From Anaerocolumna chitinilytica (lineage in GTDB: Bacteria; Bacillota; Clostridia; Lachnospirales; Lachnospiraceae): 64,000 bases of DNA. Positions within the stretch are counted from its first letter, which is position 1. Each line of letters starts with the position of its first letter. The stretch lies in contig NZ_AP023368.1 of NCBI RefSeq assembly GCF_014218355.1, positions 2,236,001-2,300,000 of the forward strand, in the 5' to 3' direction. Under the pieces are notes generated by a model. It ran no database searches. It was not told the origin of the DNA and saw only the letters and a list, made by a program, of their open reading frames with translations. Below, one piece after another: positions 46,112 through 55,430 of the stretch. The translations under genes and the position numbers were made by a program.

Positions 46112-46671
46112 TCCTGTGACATGGGAGTATGATATATTTTAAGACAAATATCAGTCATTTCTTCAACTGTGTTGGTCGTTTCGGACTGAATCCACTTTGA
46201 AAAGACATTATATAAAGCTCCAGCATTAAAATAAATGCGGTATACATTTTCATCCGACTTGTCTTCTATATTGGAAAGCATACTGTCGTTTAAGCAGTCT
46301 AAAATAATATGATTAAAATGTGCTTGAAATAATATTTTATAGATCTCTTGTTGCTGAGTGAAAACTTCTAACATAGCGTTGATAAATTTTCTTGGTTGCA
46401 TTGCTTTACCGGTTCGAGTATCTGTATAGGGAAGCAGTTTTTGGTTGACTTCGAAAATAAGAGTGTCCACAAGATCGTACAGAATTTCTTGCTTGGACGA
46501 ATAATTGTTGTAGTATGCGGTACGAGATACTCCTGCTCGTCTTACAATATCGGTAATACTGATTTTATCAAAGGCTTGTTCTTTCATAAGTAGGATAAGA
46601 GCAGTGCATATTGCTTCCCTTGTCAAGCGGTTGGTTTCTTTATTTGAATAGCATTTGGTTGAAGCTGACAT
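46108..46671 (-). CDS. TetR/AcrR-family regulator
   Basis: A 187-residue regulator with the motif ISITDIVRRAGVSRTAYYNNYSSKQEILY. GGGAGG precedes the ATG. Divergent from the M28-like peptidase gene, with an inverted repeat TTACA/TGTAA (46766-46777) between them as a possible operator. The C-terminal end overlaps the M15 remnant by four bases. Confidence 0.87.
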   Translation of the reverse strand: MSASTKCYSNKETNRLTREAICTALILLMKEQAFDKISITDIVRRAGVSRTAYYNNYSSKQEILYDLVDTLIFEVNQKLLPYTDTRTGKAMQPRKFINAMLEVFTQQQEIYKILFQAHFNHIILDCLNDSMLSNIEDKSDENVYRIYFNAGALYNVFSKWIQSETTNTVEEMTDICLKIYHTPMSQD

Positions 46672-46834
46672 TACACTTTCCTCCCTTTTGTTCGTTTTTC
46701 CAGGTGTACCGCGGAATGATATTGCTCTACGGAATTTTTTTTATTATACTACATAGTAATCGACATTACAAATGTAAAGTCATACTTCGTAACTGTGTAC
46801 AATAGAAAAAGATCATCTTTGTGGAGGATGTCAA

Positions 46835-48244
46835 ATGATAATAGAGAAGAGTAGATTAGATTCGGAAGAAACGATGAAAAAAGAAATAGAAATGATGAAC
46901 TCCTTTGGAAGTCGAACAACGGGTTCAAAAGGTCATCAAGAATTTATCACATGGATTAAGCAGCAGCTTGGTTCTATGGGATTTGAAATATATAGTGATA
47001 CCTATACTTTTGAACGCTGGGAGGAAAAGAAAAGGGCTTTATTTATAAACCAGCAAGAAATTCATGTATCCTCTGTTTACCCATATTCCGGTGAGACGGA
47101 TCATAATGGAGTAACTGGAGAACTGATTTATGTTAAAAACGGAAACTATAATAAAGCAAAAGGGAAAATTGCTGTCATAAAAATCAATACAGTAAAAAAA
47201 CTCCCGATTGGACTTATTATGAATAAAAGGGAGGCTTTTCCTAGTAATACAGGGATTGCAGCAGGAGATGGTGATCTTGTATTGACTTCTGTATTAAAAA
47301 ATCCTAATTTAAAAAAGGCAAGAGAAAAGGGTGTAAAAGCGGTTATATTAATTTGGAACGGTGTATCCAATAATAAGGTAGAAGATCAGTATTTACCATT
47401 TACAGATCAGTATAAGGGTATACCGGCGATATGGGTGAATGAGACAGAAGGAAAAAAAGTGCTTGCAGCAGCAGAAAGAAAAGAACAAGGGACAATCATA
47501 CTAGAAGCAGAGAAACAAGATAGCGCATCAACGGAAAGCTTTTACGTGAAAATAGAAGGTAAAAACAAAGAAGAAACGATTCTGATTAATTCTCATTCGG
47601 ATGGGATTAATGTGGTAGAGGAAAATGGAGCTCTTGGAATGCTCTCCATGATACGTTATTTACAAAACAGCCACCCGGAGCGCACCATGATTTTTGCTTT
47701 TATAACGGGACATTTTCGTTTGCCAGTATTTAAAGGAACCTCACAAGCAACCTCAACCTGGTTATTGAAGCATCCAGAATTATGGGATGGAGAGAATGGC
47801 AATAAAAAAGCGGTTGCAGGAATCACAGTAGAGCATTTGGGCAGCATGGAATGGAAAGAAAATGCAGAAGGAGAATATGAGGCAACAGGAAATATTCAAA
47901 CGGAATATACTTATATAGGAAATAAAAAGATGGGAGAAATATGGAAACAGGCAATTGAAAATAGAAGCCTGACACGAACAGTTATGATTAGAGGGCATAA
48001 TAAGTTTGAATTTGGTGAAAGTCAGCCTCTATTCGAAGCAGGCATTCCGGTTATTGGGCTTATTCAAATGCCTGATTATTTAACGGTAAGTAGTAAAGGC
48101 ATGGAAATGGACAAATTTAATATTAGTCTCATGAGGGAACAGGTGGAATCGCTGATAGAAGCAATTCTCATAGTAGACAAAACATCGAGAGAGCAACTTG
48201 GAAAGTCTGATGGATATTCATTTTTCTTTGGAAATGTTAAATAA
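46835..48244 (+). CDS. M28-like metallopeptidase-fold protein
   Basis: A 469-residue protein with features of M28 aminopeptidases: a PA-like insert (HNGVTGELIYVKNGNYNKAKGKIAV) and ILINSHSDGINVVEENGALGMLSMIRYL, the first metal motif. ITVEHLG and FEFGESQPLFEAGIPVIGL resemble later metal-binding parts. However, the usual glutamate-rich stretch (EEx) of M28 is not obvious: FAFITGHFRLPVFKG replaces it, so activity is uncertain. No signal peptide is visible. GGAGG precedes the ATG. Confidence 0.65.
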   Translation: MIIEKSRLDSEETMKKEIEMMNSFGSRTTGSKGHQEFITWIKQQLGSMGFEIYSDTYTFERWEEKKRALFINQQEIHVSSVYPYSGETDHNGVTGELIYVKNGNYNKAKGKIAVIKINTVKKLPIGLIMNKREAFPSNTGIAAGDGDLVLTSVLKNPNLKKAREKGVKAVILIWNGVSNNKVEDQYLPFTDQYKGIPAIWVNETEGKKVLAAAERKEQGTIILEAEKQDSASTESFYVKIEGKNKEETILINSHSDGINVVEENGALGMLSMIRYLQNSHPERTMIFAFITGHFRLPVFKGTSQATSTWLLKHPELWDGENGNKKAVAGITVEHLGSMEWKENAEGEYEATGNIQTEYTYIGNKKMGEIWKQAIENRSLTRTVMIRGHNKFEFGESQPLFEAGIPVIGLIQMPDYLTVSSKGMEMDKFNISLMREQVESLIEAILIVDKTSREQLGKSDGYSFFFGNVK

Positions 48245-48656
48245 GCAGGAGGTATTATCTATCGAATTTTAGCAAGGTTTTATCTATATAATTCTTTCTG
48301 GTCAATTCTTGAGAGTACAGGTTTAATATTTTAAGAGCTTTGTCATATGCGTGGGAACAAGACGAGATATACAATCAGCATGAATACGTTTACGTTGTAA
48401 ATAGCATATATAATATGACAGTGTGTTGTCATATTATATATGCTATTATTTATTAGTAGCAACCCGAAAATTAACACCGAATTTATTCGATTCTATCTTA
48501 AGGAGAAAACAAATGCTATCAGAAAAAATTTTATGACAATTAGAAAATAAGGGTATCGTAACAATTGTAATATATTTTTTAGTTCCGGTTCGGAATTTAA
48601 CAAAATCGCTATTTAGCCAAATAGAATATGGAAAACTTACAGGAGGTTTGGAAAAT
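48245..48656. other. Gene-free interval with a long hairpin
   Basis: About 400 AT-rich bases. The only outstanding structure is the perfect hairpin at 48403-48444 (separate entry). AAACAAATGCTATCAG near 48507 is followed only by a very short frame. No convincing gene. Confidence 0.4.
48403..48444. repeat. Perfect 18-bp inverted repeat
   Basis: AGCATATATAATATGACA (48403-48420) and its exact reverse complement (48427-48444) around GTGTGT. Too AT-rich to be a typical terminator (no pure T tail after it, only TATTATTTATT), so it may be a bidirectional terminator, or a protein-binding or mobile-element end. Confidence 0.65.
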
Positions 48657-48983
48657 ATGAAAGATATGGATTTTAACAAGATTATTGAACGCTCCATCGC
48701 CATAAGAGAAACTTATCACAAATTGGAAGAACAATATCATGGTCAAAAGTGGTCGGTTGAGGAAGATGCCCTCGCTTTTCTAACAGATGCCGGTCTGGTT
48801 GGCCGTTTAACCATGTCCCAACAAGGGCGTTGGCCGAATGGCAGTAATACAGAAGCCGAACTGAAACATAAGCTTAGTGAAGGTATATGGTGGCTGATAG
48901 TTCTGGCGCAACGCATGGAGATTGATATTGGAGAGGCGATGGACGGCTTTTTGTCCAAACTTGAGAAACAGCTGCAGAGTTAA
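48657..48983 (+). CDS. MazG-like nucleotide pyrophosphohydrolase-type protein
   Basis: A 108-residue protein. LSEGIWWLIVLAQRMEIDIGEAMDGFLSKLEKQL carries the helical motif of MazG/dUTPase-like proteins (EL.D.l...). The usual EExxE metal motif is not well seen (EEDALAFLTDAG is a weak fit), so enzyme activity is uncertain. The ATG at 48657 is taken with AGGAGG at 48641-48646; a TTG at 48648 is possible. Confidence 0.6.
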   Translation: MKDMDFNKIIERSIAIRETYHKLEEQYHGQKWSVEEDALAFLTDAGLVGRLTMSQQGRWPNGSNTEAELKHKLSEGIWWLIVLAQRMEIDIGEAMDGFLSKLEKQLQS

Positions 48984-49084
48984 ATACCCTAATAAGAAAA
49001 ACTTTATAGCAGCATTGACCCCTCTGAGCTGAGTAAGCATATTTTACAACAGATTAGAGGGGGATACTCCCGGTATTCCCAGTA

Positions 49085-49618
49085 TTATTGCAAATATTGC
49101 TTTATCCAGCCAATATATTCTTCTTCTCTTCGAATAGCATGGTCAAGTATTAAAAAATGACCGTAGTTTTTAGAACGAGTTACTTCATCCTTGAATAGCA
49201 GAATCATTCGCTTTTTTAAATGGGATAATTTTGAAGTATGTAATCTATATTGCTCGGACAGCATTTTTTGAATGCGTTCGTCATTTTTATCGTGAATAAA
49301 ATATAATTTAAGAATAAACTCATCCTTGTTTAATGGAAGTTCTCCGGTGGGGGTTTCCTCCCATTCATTTAGTACCCTTTGTCCTTTATCTGTAATGGTA
49401 TAATATGTCTTTTCAAGCTTATTTCCGAATAAACCAGTTTCGGATGAAATATATCCCTCTTCTTCCAAGCGCTTTAATTCTAAGTATATCTGACTATGCT
49501 TCGCAGACCAAAATTCACCAATTTCTGTTTCGAATAATTTTTTTAAATCATAACCTGTTTTTTTTTCGTTCTCCAGCAAGCCTAAAAGAATATATTTTAA
49601 TAAGTTTTTTTGAGCCAT
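49085..49618 (-). CDS. PadR-family transcriptional regulator
   Basis: A 177-residue PadR protein: YILLGLLENEKKTGYDLKKL, then SAKHSQIYLELKRLEEEGYISSE (recognition helix and wing) and a C-terminal helical arm. GGAGG precedes the ATG. It diverges from a small gene and the YczE-like gene. A canonical ATGT-8-ACAT site (49687-49702) lies between them. Confidence 0.88.
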   Translation of the reverse strand: MAQKNLLKYILLGLLENEKKTGYDLKKLFETEIGEFWSAKHSQIYLELKRLEEEGYISSETGLFGNKLEKTYYTITDKGQRVLNEWEETPTGELPLNKDEFILKLYFIHDKNDERIQKMLSEQYRLHTSKLSHLKKRMILLFKDEVTRSKNYGHFLILDHAIRREEEYIGWIKQYLQ

Positions 49619-49686
49619 ATCACTCCTCCAAAAATCTGGTTGACATTTAATTTAATCTAGTATAGCATAAATATTGAAAATTTAAT

Positions 49687-49702
49687 ATGTAATTAATTAC
49701 AT
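49687..49702. promoter_or_regulatory. Canonical PadR operator
   Basis: ATGTAATTAATTACAT, a perfect 16-base palindrome with the ATGT-N8-ACAT spacing known for PadR repressors. It lies between the PadR gene and the divergent operon at 49736-50903. Confidence 0.7.
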
Positions 49703-49735
49703 GTTTTTATTTTCATACTAATGGAGGAAAAACGA

Positions 49736-49816
49736 ATGTCAGAAAAAATCTTTAAAGGAAAAACTATGAAAATGCAAAAGCAAGAGTTTTTTGAAGACGA
49801 AAGGATAAATGATTGA
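49736..49816 (+). CDS. Possible 26-residue small protein or leader
   Basis: ATG at 49736 is preceded by GGAGG (49723-49727) and encodes MSEKIFKGKTMKMQKQEFFE plus six residues. It ends at TGA 49814-49816, which overlaps the TTG start of the membrane gene, so it could couple translation. It may equally be the truncated start of a lost PadR target gene. No family recognised. Confidence 0.4.
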   Translation: MSEKIFKGKTMKMQKQEFFEDERIND

Positions 49817-50466
49817 AGATGGAAAAAGTTAAGCGTTATGTCATATTTATGGTAGGAATTTTCATTAATTCACTGGGGGTCAGCCTGATTACAAAGGCGA
49901 ATTTGGGGACATCGCCGATTTCATCTATACCTTATGTGTTAAGCTTGAATTTCCCTTTTTCACCGGGAAATTTTACTATATTTTTCAGCTTGTTATTGAT
50001 TTTGCTGCAGTTGCTGATATTAAGGAATAATTTTAAGCCGGAACATTTATTGCAGGTTCCGGTATCAATTGTATTTGGGTATTTTATTGATTTATGTATG
50101 GCTTTATTTAAAGATGTTCAACCGGGATGGTATATAACTAAAATTTTATGCCTTTTGGCAGGCTGTTTCATTCTTGGAATCGGTGTGTATATGGAAGTTC
50201 TTGCGGATGTTGTTATGCTGCCGGGAGAAGCCTTTGTTAGGGCTGTTGTTTTTCGATGGAAAACAGAATTCGGCATTACAAAGATTGCTTTTGATATTAC
50301 TATGGCAGTGTCAGCAGGGGTATTATCCTTTTGCTATGAAAAACGCCTTTACGGTGTACGGGAAGGCACAATTGTGGCAGCAGTACTGGTAGGGTTTACA
50401 GCAAGGTTTATAGGCAGACAACAGGTTATACGCCGAAGTACATATCCGAAAGAGAAGAAAAAATGA
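49813..50466 (+). CDS. YczE/YyaS/YitT-like integral membrane protein
   Basis: A 217-residue protein with five or six membrane segments. VGIFINSLGVSLITKANLGTSPISSIPY is the signature start of the YczE/YitT-type family, and PGEAFVRAVVFRW / FGITKIAFDIT are conserved later. The TTG at 49813 overlaps the small upstream ORF (TTGA) with AAAGGA before it; ATG 49819 is an alternative. Function of the family is unknown. The end overlaps the kinase-like gene by four bases. Confidence 0.75.
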   Translation: MKMEKVKRYVIFMVGIFINSLGVSLITKANLGTSPISSIPYVLSLNFPFSPGNFTIFFSLLLILLQLLILRNNFKPEHLLQVPVSIVFGYFIDLCMALFKDVQPGWYITKILCLLAGCFILGIGVYMEVLADVVMLPGEAFVRAVVFRWKTEFGITKIAFDITMAVSAGVLSFCYEKRLYGVREGTIVAAVLVGFTARFIGRQQVIRRSTYPKEKKK

Positions 50467-50903
50467 CCAACAGCCTTATTTTTGATATGATTAATCAAAT
50501 GTATGTGTATTCCCAGGAGCATACAGCACCGGAGGATGCTATTTTTGAAGCGGAAGCAAGTGTAGTAAAAGAAGCATCACAGAAAAGCAATTGTGTAATT
50601 ATAGGTCGGTGGGCCGTTTATATCTTAAGAGAACGTCGTGAATGCTTAAAGGTTTATCTTTACGCCCCAATAGAATTCCGTGTAAAAAGAATTATGGAGA
50701 CAGAAGGCTTAAGTGAGAAAGAGGCAAGAAAAAAGATACAGCAGATGGATAGACAAAGAGCAGAACATTACCGCTATTATACGCATCAAATTTGGGGAAT
50801 GGCTTCTAATTATCAGCTATGCATTGATACCTCATTAGGAATGGAACATACGGAAAATATGATTTTAGAAATGCTGGAAAGCATTAAGACGAAGGAATAT
50901 TAG
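50463..50903 (+). CDS. N-terminally truncated cytidylate-kinase-like protein
   Basis: A 146-residue protein. IIGRWAVYILRERRECLKVYLYAP, RVKRIMETEGLSEKEARKKI and QQMDRQRAEHYRYYTHQIWG match the C-terminal two thirds of the cytidylate-kinase-like (AAA_26-type) family. The Walker A (usually GREYGSGGRxIG near the N-terminus) is absent, so it lacks the nucleotide phosphate-binding loop of normal relatives (about 200 residues). It is coupled to the membrane protein by ATGA, which suggests a regulatory, non-catalytic role, or gene decay. Confidence 0.65.
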   Translation: MTNSLIFDMINQMYVYSQEHTAPEDAIFEAEASVVKEASQKSNCVIIGRWAVYILRERRECLKVYLYAPIEFRVKRIMETEGLSEKEARKKIQQMDRQRAEHYRYYTHQIWGMASNYQLCIDTSLGMEHTENMILEMLESIKTKEY

Positions 50904-50974
50904 GAAGGACAGGAACAAGATGAATACCAGTGAGAATAAAAATGCAGTGAAACAGCGGAAAAAAGAGCATAGGT

Positions 50975-51853
50975 TTATCGTTTCCTATATTCCCGAGGTG
51001 AACTTCCTGTGATTTTTTTAAATTGCTTATTAAAATTGGACAGGTTGCTAAAGCCACAGCTAAAGGAGATAGTTGATATGTCCTCTGTTGTTTCAGTCAG
51101 CGCTGTGCATGCGGCTTTGATCCTCAGATGTGTCAGAAATTCAATAGCACTGCAGCCAACGGCTTTCTTAAAGGAATTCATGAAGTGACTTGAACTGATG
51201 GCGCATTTAGCGGCAAGCTCGTTAATCGTAATGGAATCCATATAGTAATAGGTCATAAACTCCAGTGCAGGACGGATTAGGGAGGAATAACTGATATCAT
51301 CACCCTGAAAGGAAGACCGATTATCGTTTTTTTCAAAATACCAGAAAAGTTGTAATAGTACGCTTTTTAGTAAAAGATCATCATATGGATTGTTTTTGTT
51401 TGCACAACTTACGATGGTTTCTGTGAGGGAGCGTATAACCGAATAATCCGGATGGTCCGGATTATATTTCAAATTTACATGTAGTTGTCCTGTAATAAGA
51501 GGACGTATACAGTGAGTGCTGCTGCGATCATTGCTTTCAATTCCGAGCATGCTGGCATGAAATACAAAGGCAATATAATGCAGCTTCCTGCCCGAAGAAG
51601 GGTAGGCGGCATGCAGCATATTGGGTGGAATCATAATTACGTCTCCATGACTTACAGGAAAGTGTTCATCACCACAGATGAAGTCGCCCTTTCCCTGAAA
51701 TACATAATCAATTTCAAACTCGCTATGCCAGTGCATAGGTACGTTGGGAAAAGAATCTGGTATATGGCAATCATAAATACTATAGGGAACCAATGAGGAA
51801 CTGTGCTGGCGCTGTTCTTTATTACCTTGAGATGCAGTAATCGTATATTTCAT
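50975..51853 (-). CDS. AraC-family regulator of the GH31 locus
   Basis: A 292-residue regulator: cupin domain (MHWHSEFEIDYVFQGKGDFI, VSHGDVIMIPPNMLHA) and two C-terminal helix-turn-helix units (ITINELAAKCAISSSHFMNSFKK, ISTISFSCGFSNLSNFNKQFKK). The start is placed at MKYTITASQ (51853); a longer frame would read into the tandem repeats. Upstream lies GGGG as a possible ribosome site. Divergent from the GH31 gene and likely its regulator. Confidence 0.85.
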   Translation of the reverse strand: MKYTITASQGNKEQRQHSSSLVPYSIYDCHIPDSFPNVPMHWHSEFEIDYVFQGKGDFICGDEHFPVSHGDVIMIPPNMLHAAYPSSGRKLHYIAFVFHASMLGIESNDRSSTHCIRPLITGQLHVNLKYNPDHPDYSVIRSLTETIVSCANKNNPYDDLLLKSVLLQLFWYFEKNDNRSSFQGDDISYSSLIRPALEFMTYYYMDSITINELAAKCAISSSHFMNSFKKAVGCSAIEFLTHLRIKAACTALTETTEDISTISFSCGFSNLSNFNKQFKKITGSSPREYRKR

Positions 51854-51857
51854 ATTT

Positions 51858-52069
51858 ATACCCCGTGCATATCGCAGGCTTGCCTGCGATACTGCTTTAA
51901 TAAGAAGCTTGAAAGGAACTTTCAAACATACCCCGTGCATATCGCAGGCTTGCCTGCGATACTGCTTTAATAAGAAGCTTGAAAGGAACTTTCAAACATA
52001 CCCCGTGCATATCGCAGGCTTGCCTGCGATACTTCTTTAATAAGAAGCTTGAAAGGAACTTTCAAACAT
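51858..52069. repeat. Three tandem 70-bp repeats
   Basis: The unit begins ATACCCCGTGCATATCGCAG and ends CTTGAAAGGAACTTTCAAAC. Copies start near 51858, 51928 and 51998, with only one base differing visibly (ACTG to ACTT in the third). Each unit contains the palindrome TATCGCAGGC-TT-GCCTGCGATA and a smaller GAAAG-GAA-CTTTC. It lies between the AraC and GH31 genes, where it could bind AraC or act on transcription. Confidence 0.85.
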
Positions 52070-52189
52070 GAATTAAACTTAAATCATAGAATAGTATCAT
52101 AAATATATAGTATTTCAGAAGAAATATAATAGTCTATAGAGTATTATATCATTGTAATCCGAAAAATCAATTAACATATAGGAGGTACT

Positions 52190-54223
52190 ATGAAATTTTT
52201 AGATGACAATGGGGCCTTGGTATTTTACCAAAATGGTGAAATGGGGCGAATCGAAGCATGGGGTAAGGATTCTGTCAGAGTACGTACCACTATGCTTGGC
52301 AAGTTTAATGGAAATGACTGGGCTTTGACAGAAAAGGTTGACAATATAGATACCAGTGTAAAGATTGAAATGGAAGACCATTGGGTTGGAGATGGGACCA
52401 TTGATCAGAGGGAAATTGCTTCTATTACCAATGGTAATATGAAAGTAGTTGTGAATTTTGTGGGTATCATTTCATTTTACAAAAAGGATAAGCTGTTCCT
52501 TCGTGAATATTTCCGTATGTATGACGGAACCATTTCGAAAGAAAGTCGTTGCTTGAAAGTGATTAACCGTGAGTGGAAGGGAATCATTGGTGGAAGCGAT
52601 TATTCCTTGAATGTAAAATTTGAAAGTAATAAAGATGAGAAAATCTTCGGTATGGGCCAATATCAGCAAAATGATATGGACTTAAAGGGCTGTGTATTGG
52701 AACTGGCACAGCGTAATTCGCAGATATCTGTTCCTTTTGCCGTATCTTCCTTAGGCTATGGTTTCCTTTGGAATAACCCGGCTGTCGGCCGTGTAACCTT
52801 TGGTAAGAACTATACAGAGTGGATTGCAAGATCTACCAAGGAAATGGATTACTGGATCACTGTGGCAGAAACACCGAAGCAGATACTGGCTAACTATACC
52901 GCAGTTACCGGTCGCGCGGATATGTTTCCGGAAGAGCTGATGGGGCTTTGGCAATGTAAGCTGCGTTACAGAACCCAGGATGAGGTTCTGACAGTTGCTC
53001 GTCAATATCAGAAGGAAGGCATTAAGATTGACCAGATTGTCATTGACTTTTTCCATTGGACAGTACAGGGTGACTGGAAATTCGATTCACAGTACTGGCC
53101 GAATCCTAAGGCTATGGTGGATGAGCTGCACGCAATGGGCATCAAGGTCATCGTATCTGTATGGCCTTCTGTGGATCGTAAGAGTGAAAACTTTGGTCCG
53201 ATGATGGAAAGAGGTCTTCTGATTAAGACAGAGCGCGGAGCTGCCCAGACTTATGATTATCAAGGGGATTGTGTGGAGATTGACCCTTTCAACCCTGAGA
53301 CACGTAAGTATGTATGGGAAGTGTGCAAGAAGAATTACTACGATTTAGGCATTGATGCTTTCTGGCTGGATAACTCTGAACCGGATTATGGAGTGTATGA
53401 TTTTGAAAATTACAGATACTGTGATGGACCAGCACTTAGTATCAGTAATATGTATCCTCAGATGTACAGCCGCGTATTCTATGATGAGATGAGTAAGGAA
53501 AATAAGCCTGTTGTGAATCTGCTTCGCTGTGCTTGGGCCGGCTCTCAAAAGTATGGCAACGTGGTTTGGTCCGGTGACGTACCAAGTACCTTTGAAGCCT
53601 TCGCAGATCAGTTACAGTGCGGTCTGAACATGGGACTGGCAGGCATACCCTGGTGGACCACTGATATCGGCGGTTTCATGACGGATGATGTAAATGATCC
53701 TGATTTTAGAAATCTCTTAATTCGTTGGTATCAGTTCGCAGTATATTCCGCTGTTCTGCGTATGCACGGGGACAGAGGCCCTTATAATATTCCACCGCTG
53801 GATAACAGAGACTGGGGTGGCGGCTACCTTCATACTGGCCAGCCAAATGAGCTCTGGAGTTATGGAGAAGATAATTATAAGATCATGAAGAAATATTACG
53901 ATATCCGTATCAGTATGCATGAATATATTAAAAAGCTTTATGAAGAGGCTCATACAAATGGCTCTCCGTTAATTCGTACTATGTTTTACGAATTTCCGGA
54001 AGATGAGAAATGTTGGGAACTTCAGGATCAGTATATGTTTGGTGACAAATATCTCGTAGCTCCGATTCTTCATTTATATGAATACAAAAGAGATGTATAC
54101 CTCCCAGCAGGTAAGTGGATCTTGACCTCTACCGGAGAAACATATACGGGTGGCATAACAGTATCAGTTGATGCACCAATCGAATACTCTCCGGTATTTG
54201 AACGTAAGGTAATCGGCTTATAA
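52190..54223 (+). CDS. GH31 alpha-xylosidase/alpha-glucosidase
   Basis: A 677-residue glycoside hydrolase family 31 enzyme, no signal peptide. FHWTVQGDWKFDSQYWPNP, the catalytic FWLDNSEPD with nucleophile Asp394, and WSGDVPSTFEAF with the likely acid/base Asp463. WWTTDIGGF and MHGDRGPYN are conserved too. The length is somewhat shorter than YicI-type enzymes. AGGAGG precedes the ATG. Acts in the cytoplasm on alpha-linked oligosaccharides; exact substrate unknown. Regulated by the divergent AraC protein, probably. Confidence 0.9.
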   Translation: MKFLDDNGALVFYQNGEMGRIEAWGKDSVRVRTTMLGKFNGNDWALTEKVDNIDTSVKIEMEDHWVGDGTIDQREIASITNGNMKVVVNFVGIISFYKKDKLFLREYFRMYDGTISKESRCLKVINREWKGIIGGSDYSLNVKFESNKDEKIFGMGQYQQNDMDLKGCVLELAQRNSQISVPFAVSSLGYGFLWNNPAVGRVTFGKNYTEWIARSTKEMDYWITVAETPKQILANYTAVTGRADMFPEELMGLWQCKLRYRTQDEVLTVARQYQKEGIKIDQIVIDFFHWTVQGDWKFDSQYWPNPKAMVDELHAMGIKVIVSVWPSVDRKSENFGPMMERGLLIKTERGAAQTYDYQGDCVEIDPFNPETRKYVWEVCKKNYYDLGIDAFWLDNSEPDYGVYDFENYRYCDGPALSISNMYPQMYSRVFYDEMSKENKPVVNLLRCAWAGSQKYGNVVWSGDVPSTFEAFADQLQCGLNMGLAGIPWWTTDIGGFMTDDVNDPDFRNLLIRWYQFAVYSAVLRMHGDRGPYNIPPLDNRDWGGGYLHTGQPNELWSYGEDNYKIMKKYYDIRISMHEYIKKLYEEAHTNGSPLIRTMFYEFPEDEKCWELQDQYMFGDKYLVAPILHLYEYKRDVYLPAGKWILTSTGETYTGGITVSVDAPIEYSPVFERKVIGL

Positions 54224-54344
54224 AACACAAAGAAATAGCTAATAGTCAGATGATGTTAGTGACGTAGAATCATGGTGCTAATATACGGAGATATGCGTTT
54301 TTTAATTTGAAATATTCGGCTGGCTTAATATCTTGAGATTAATA

Positions 54345-54403
54345 AAGATGTATATGTTTTGATGGCAGCATAAAGCTGCATAGAAAATGTATACATCTTT
54401 TAG
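54345..54403 (+). terminator. Terminator of the GH31 gene
   Basis: AAAGATGTATA (54345-54355) pairs with TATACATCTTT (54390-54400), with an inner GCAGC/GCTGC stem, followed by TTAG and a TTTT. The rest of 54224-54645 is AT-rich and shows no gene. Confidence 0.6.
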
Positions 54404-54645
54404 TTTTATATAAAACAAACAATGACAAGGTAAAATATGTAAGTAAATTTAAGTTCAACATAGACCATTAATATAATCTCTAAATAAATCTACATAACTC
54501 TAATATCGGAATGAAATATAACAGTTTATATTTGCTGTGTATTTAATTAATATCAATTGTAAAACAATTCCAATGAACGGAGATATCTAATTGTTTAAAT
54601 AAAAATTTTGATTGCAATCAACCACCAGTATTGGTGGCTATGATT

Positions 54646-55362
54646 TTATACTAAAAATTTGAATTTATCGCCAATACATAATTGTTGGCATAGATTAGTA
54701 ATTTTGTTCTCTGGGTCATGAACAATACTATCAATCCGGAGCAAAGGATAACCTTTTGTAATTTGAAGTGCTTTTGCTTCCTTTGAGGAAGCAAAAGTAA
54801 TATCAATTGCTTTCGAAGAGTGTTCAAGTGTTATATTATGCTTAACTTTTAATAAATCATAAAGAGAATGATTATTAAGATCTTCACTGAACAAAAAAGA
54901 AAAAAATTCAGGAAACTTATTGGATTCTAATATAACTGGTTTAGAATCAGCATAACGGATTCGCTCCAGCACAACAATTTTATCATCAGGGTTTAATTCC
55001 ATTAACTCAATATCTCGTGGTGTTGGATCCTCCAGTGCAATTTTTGTTGTTTTAGATCCGGGAATGGCTCCAATCATTTTACACATGTTTGTGAAACTTA
55101 TAGCACCAGAGGACAGACCCCTTTGTATTTTTTTTTCAGCAACAAAAGTACCTTTTCCTGATTTGCGTTCTAGATATCCTGAATCAGACATCATTCCAAG
55201 CGCTTTTCTTACTGTGACTCTGCTTACATTGTATTGTTCACTTAGTTCTTTTTCGGTTGGTATTCGTGCCCCTGCTGGCAGACGACCGCTTTCTATTTCC
55301 TCTTGTAAAATATCTCCTAGCTGCTGGTACAGCGGAGTAGCGATAGTATTATCTAATTCCAT
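54646..55362 (-). CDS. GntR/UTRA-family regulator of the second fructosamine-type locus
   Basis: A 238-residue regulator: winged helix (RIPTEKELSEQYNVSRVTVRKALGMMSDSGYLERKSGKGTFV) and UTRA domain (ILESNKFPEFFSFL, YPLLRIDSIVHD). GTGACAC upstream contains a GAAAGGTG ribosome site. Divergent from the SIS-domain gene, with several ATACAA/TTGTAT boxes between and after, which it probably binds. Confidence 0.88.
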   Translation of the reverse strand: MELDNTIATPLYQQLGDILQEEIESGRLPAGARIPTEKELSEQYNVSRVTVRKALGMMSDSGYLERKSGKGTFVAEKKIQRGLSSGAISFTNMCKMIGAIPGSKTTKIALEDPTPRDIELMELNPDDKIVVLERIRYADSKPVILESNKFPEFFSFLFSEDLNNHSLYDLLKVKHNITLEHSSKAIDITFASSKEAKALQITKGYPLLRIDSIVHDPENKITNLCQQLCIGDKFKFLV

Positions 55363-55430
55363 GTTAGTGTCACCTTTCTATATGTATGAGTATTTAAAAT
55401 CAGTAATAACGTTTTATTAATATAATTATA

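Noticed and set aside
50920..51012. 30-codon plus-strand ORF (MNTSENKNAVKQRKKEHRFI...)
   Set aside because: It overlaps the 3' end of the AraC gene and has only a weak ribosome site; it may be the start of a truncated gene but cannot be supported.
51854..51940. N-terminal extension of the AraC protein by 29 residues
   Set aside because: The extension is encoded by the tandem repeat unit, and the family starts after it; the internal ATG is preferred.
51858..52069. CRISPR array
   Set aside because: The units are contiguous 70-bp copies without different spacers, so it is a simple tandem repeat.
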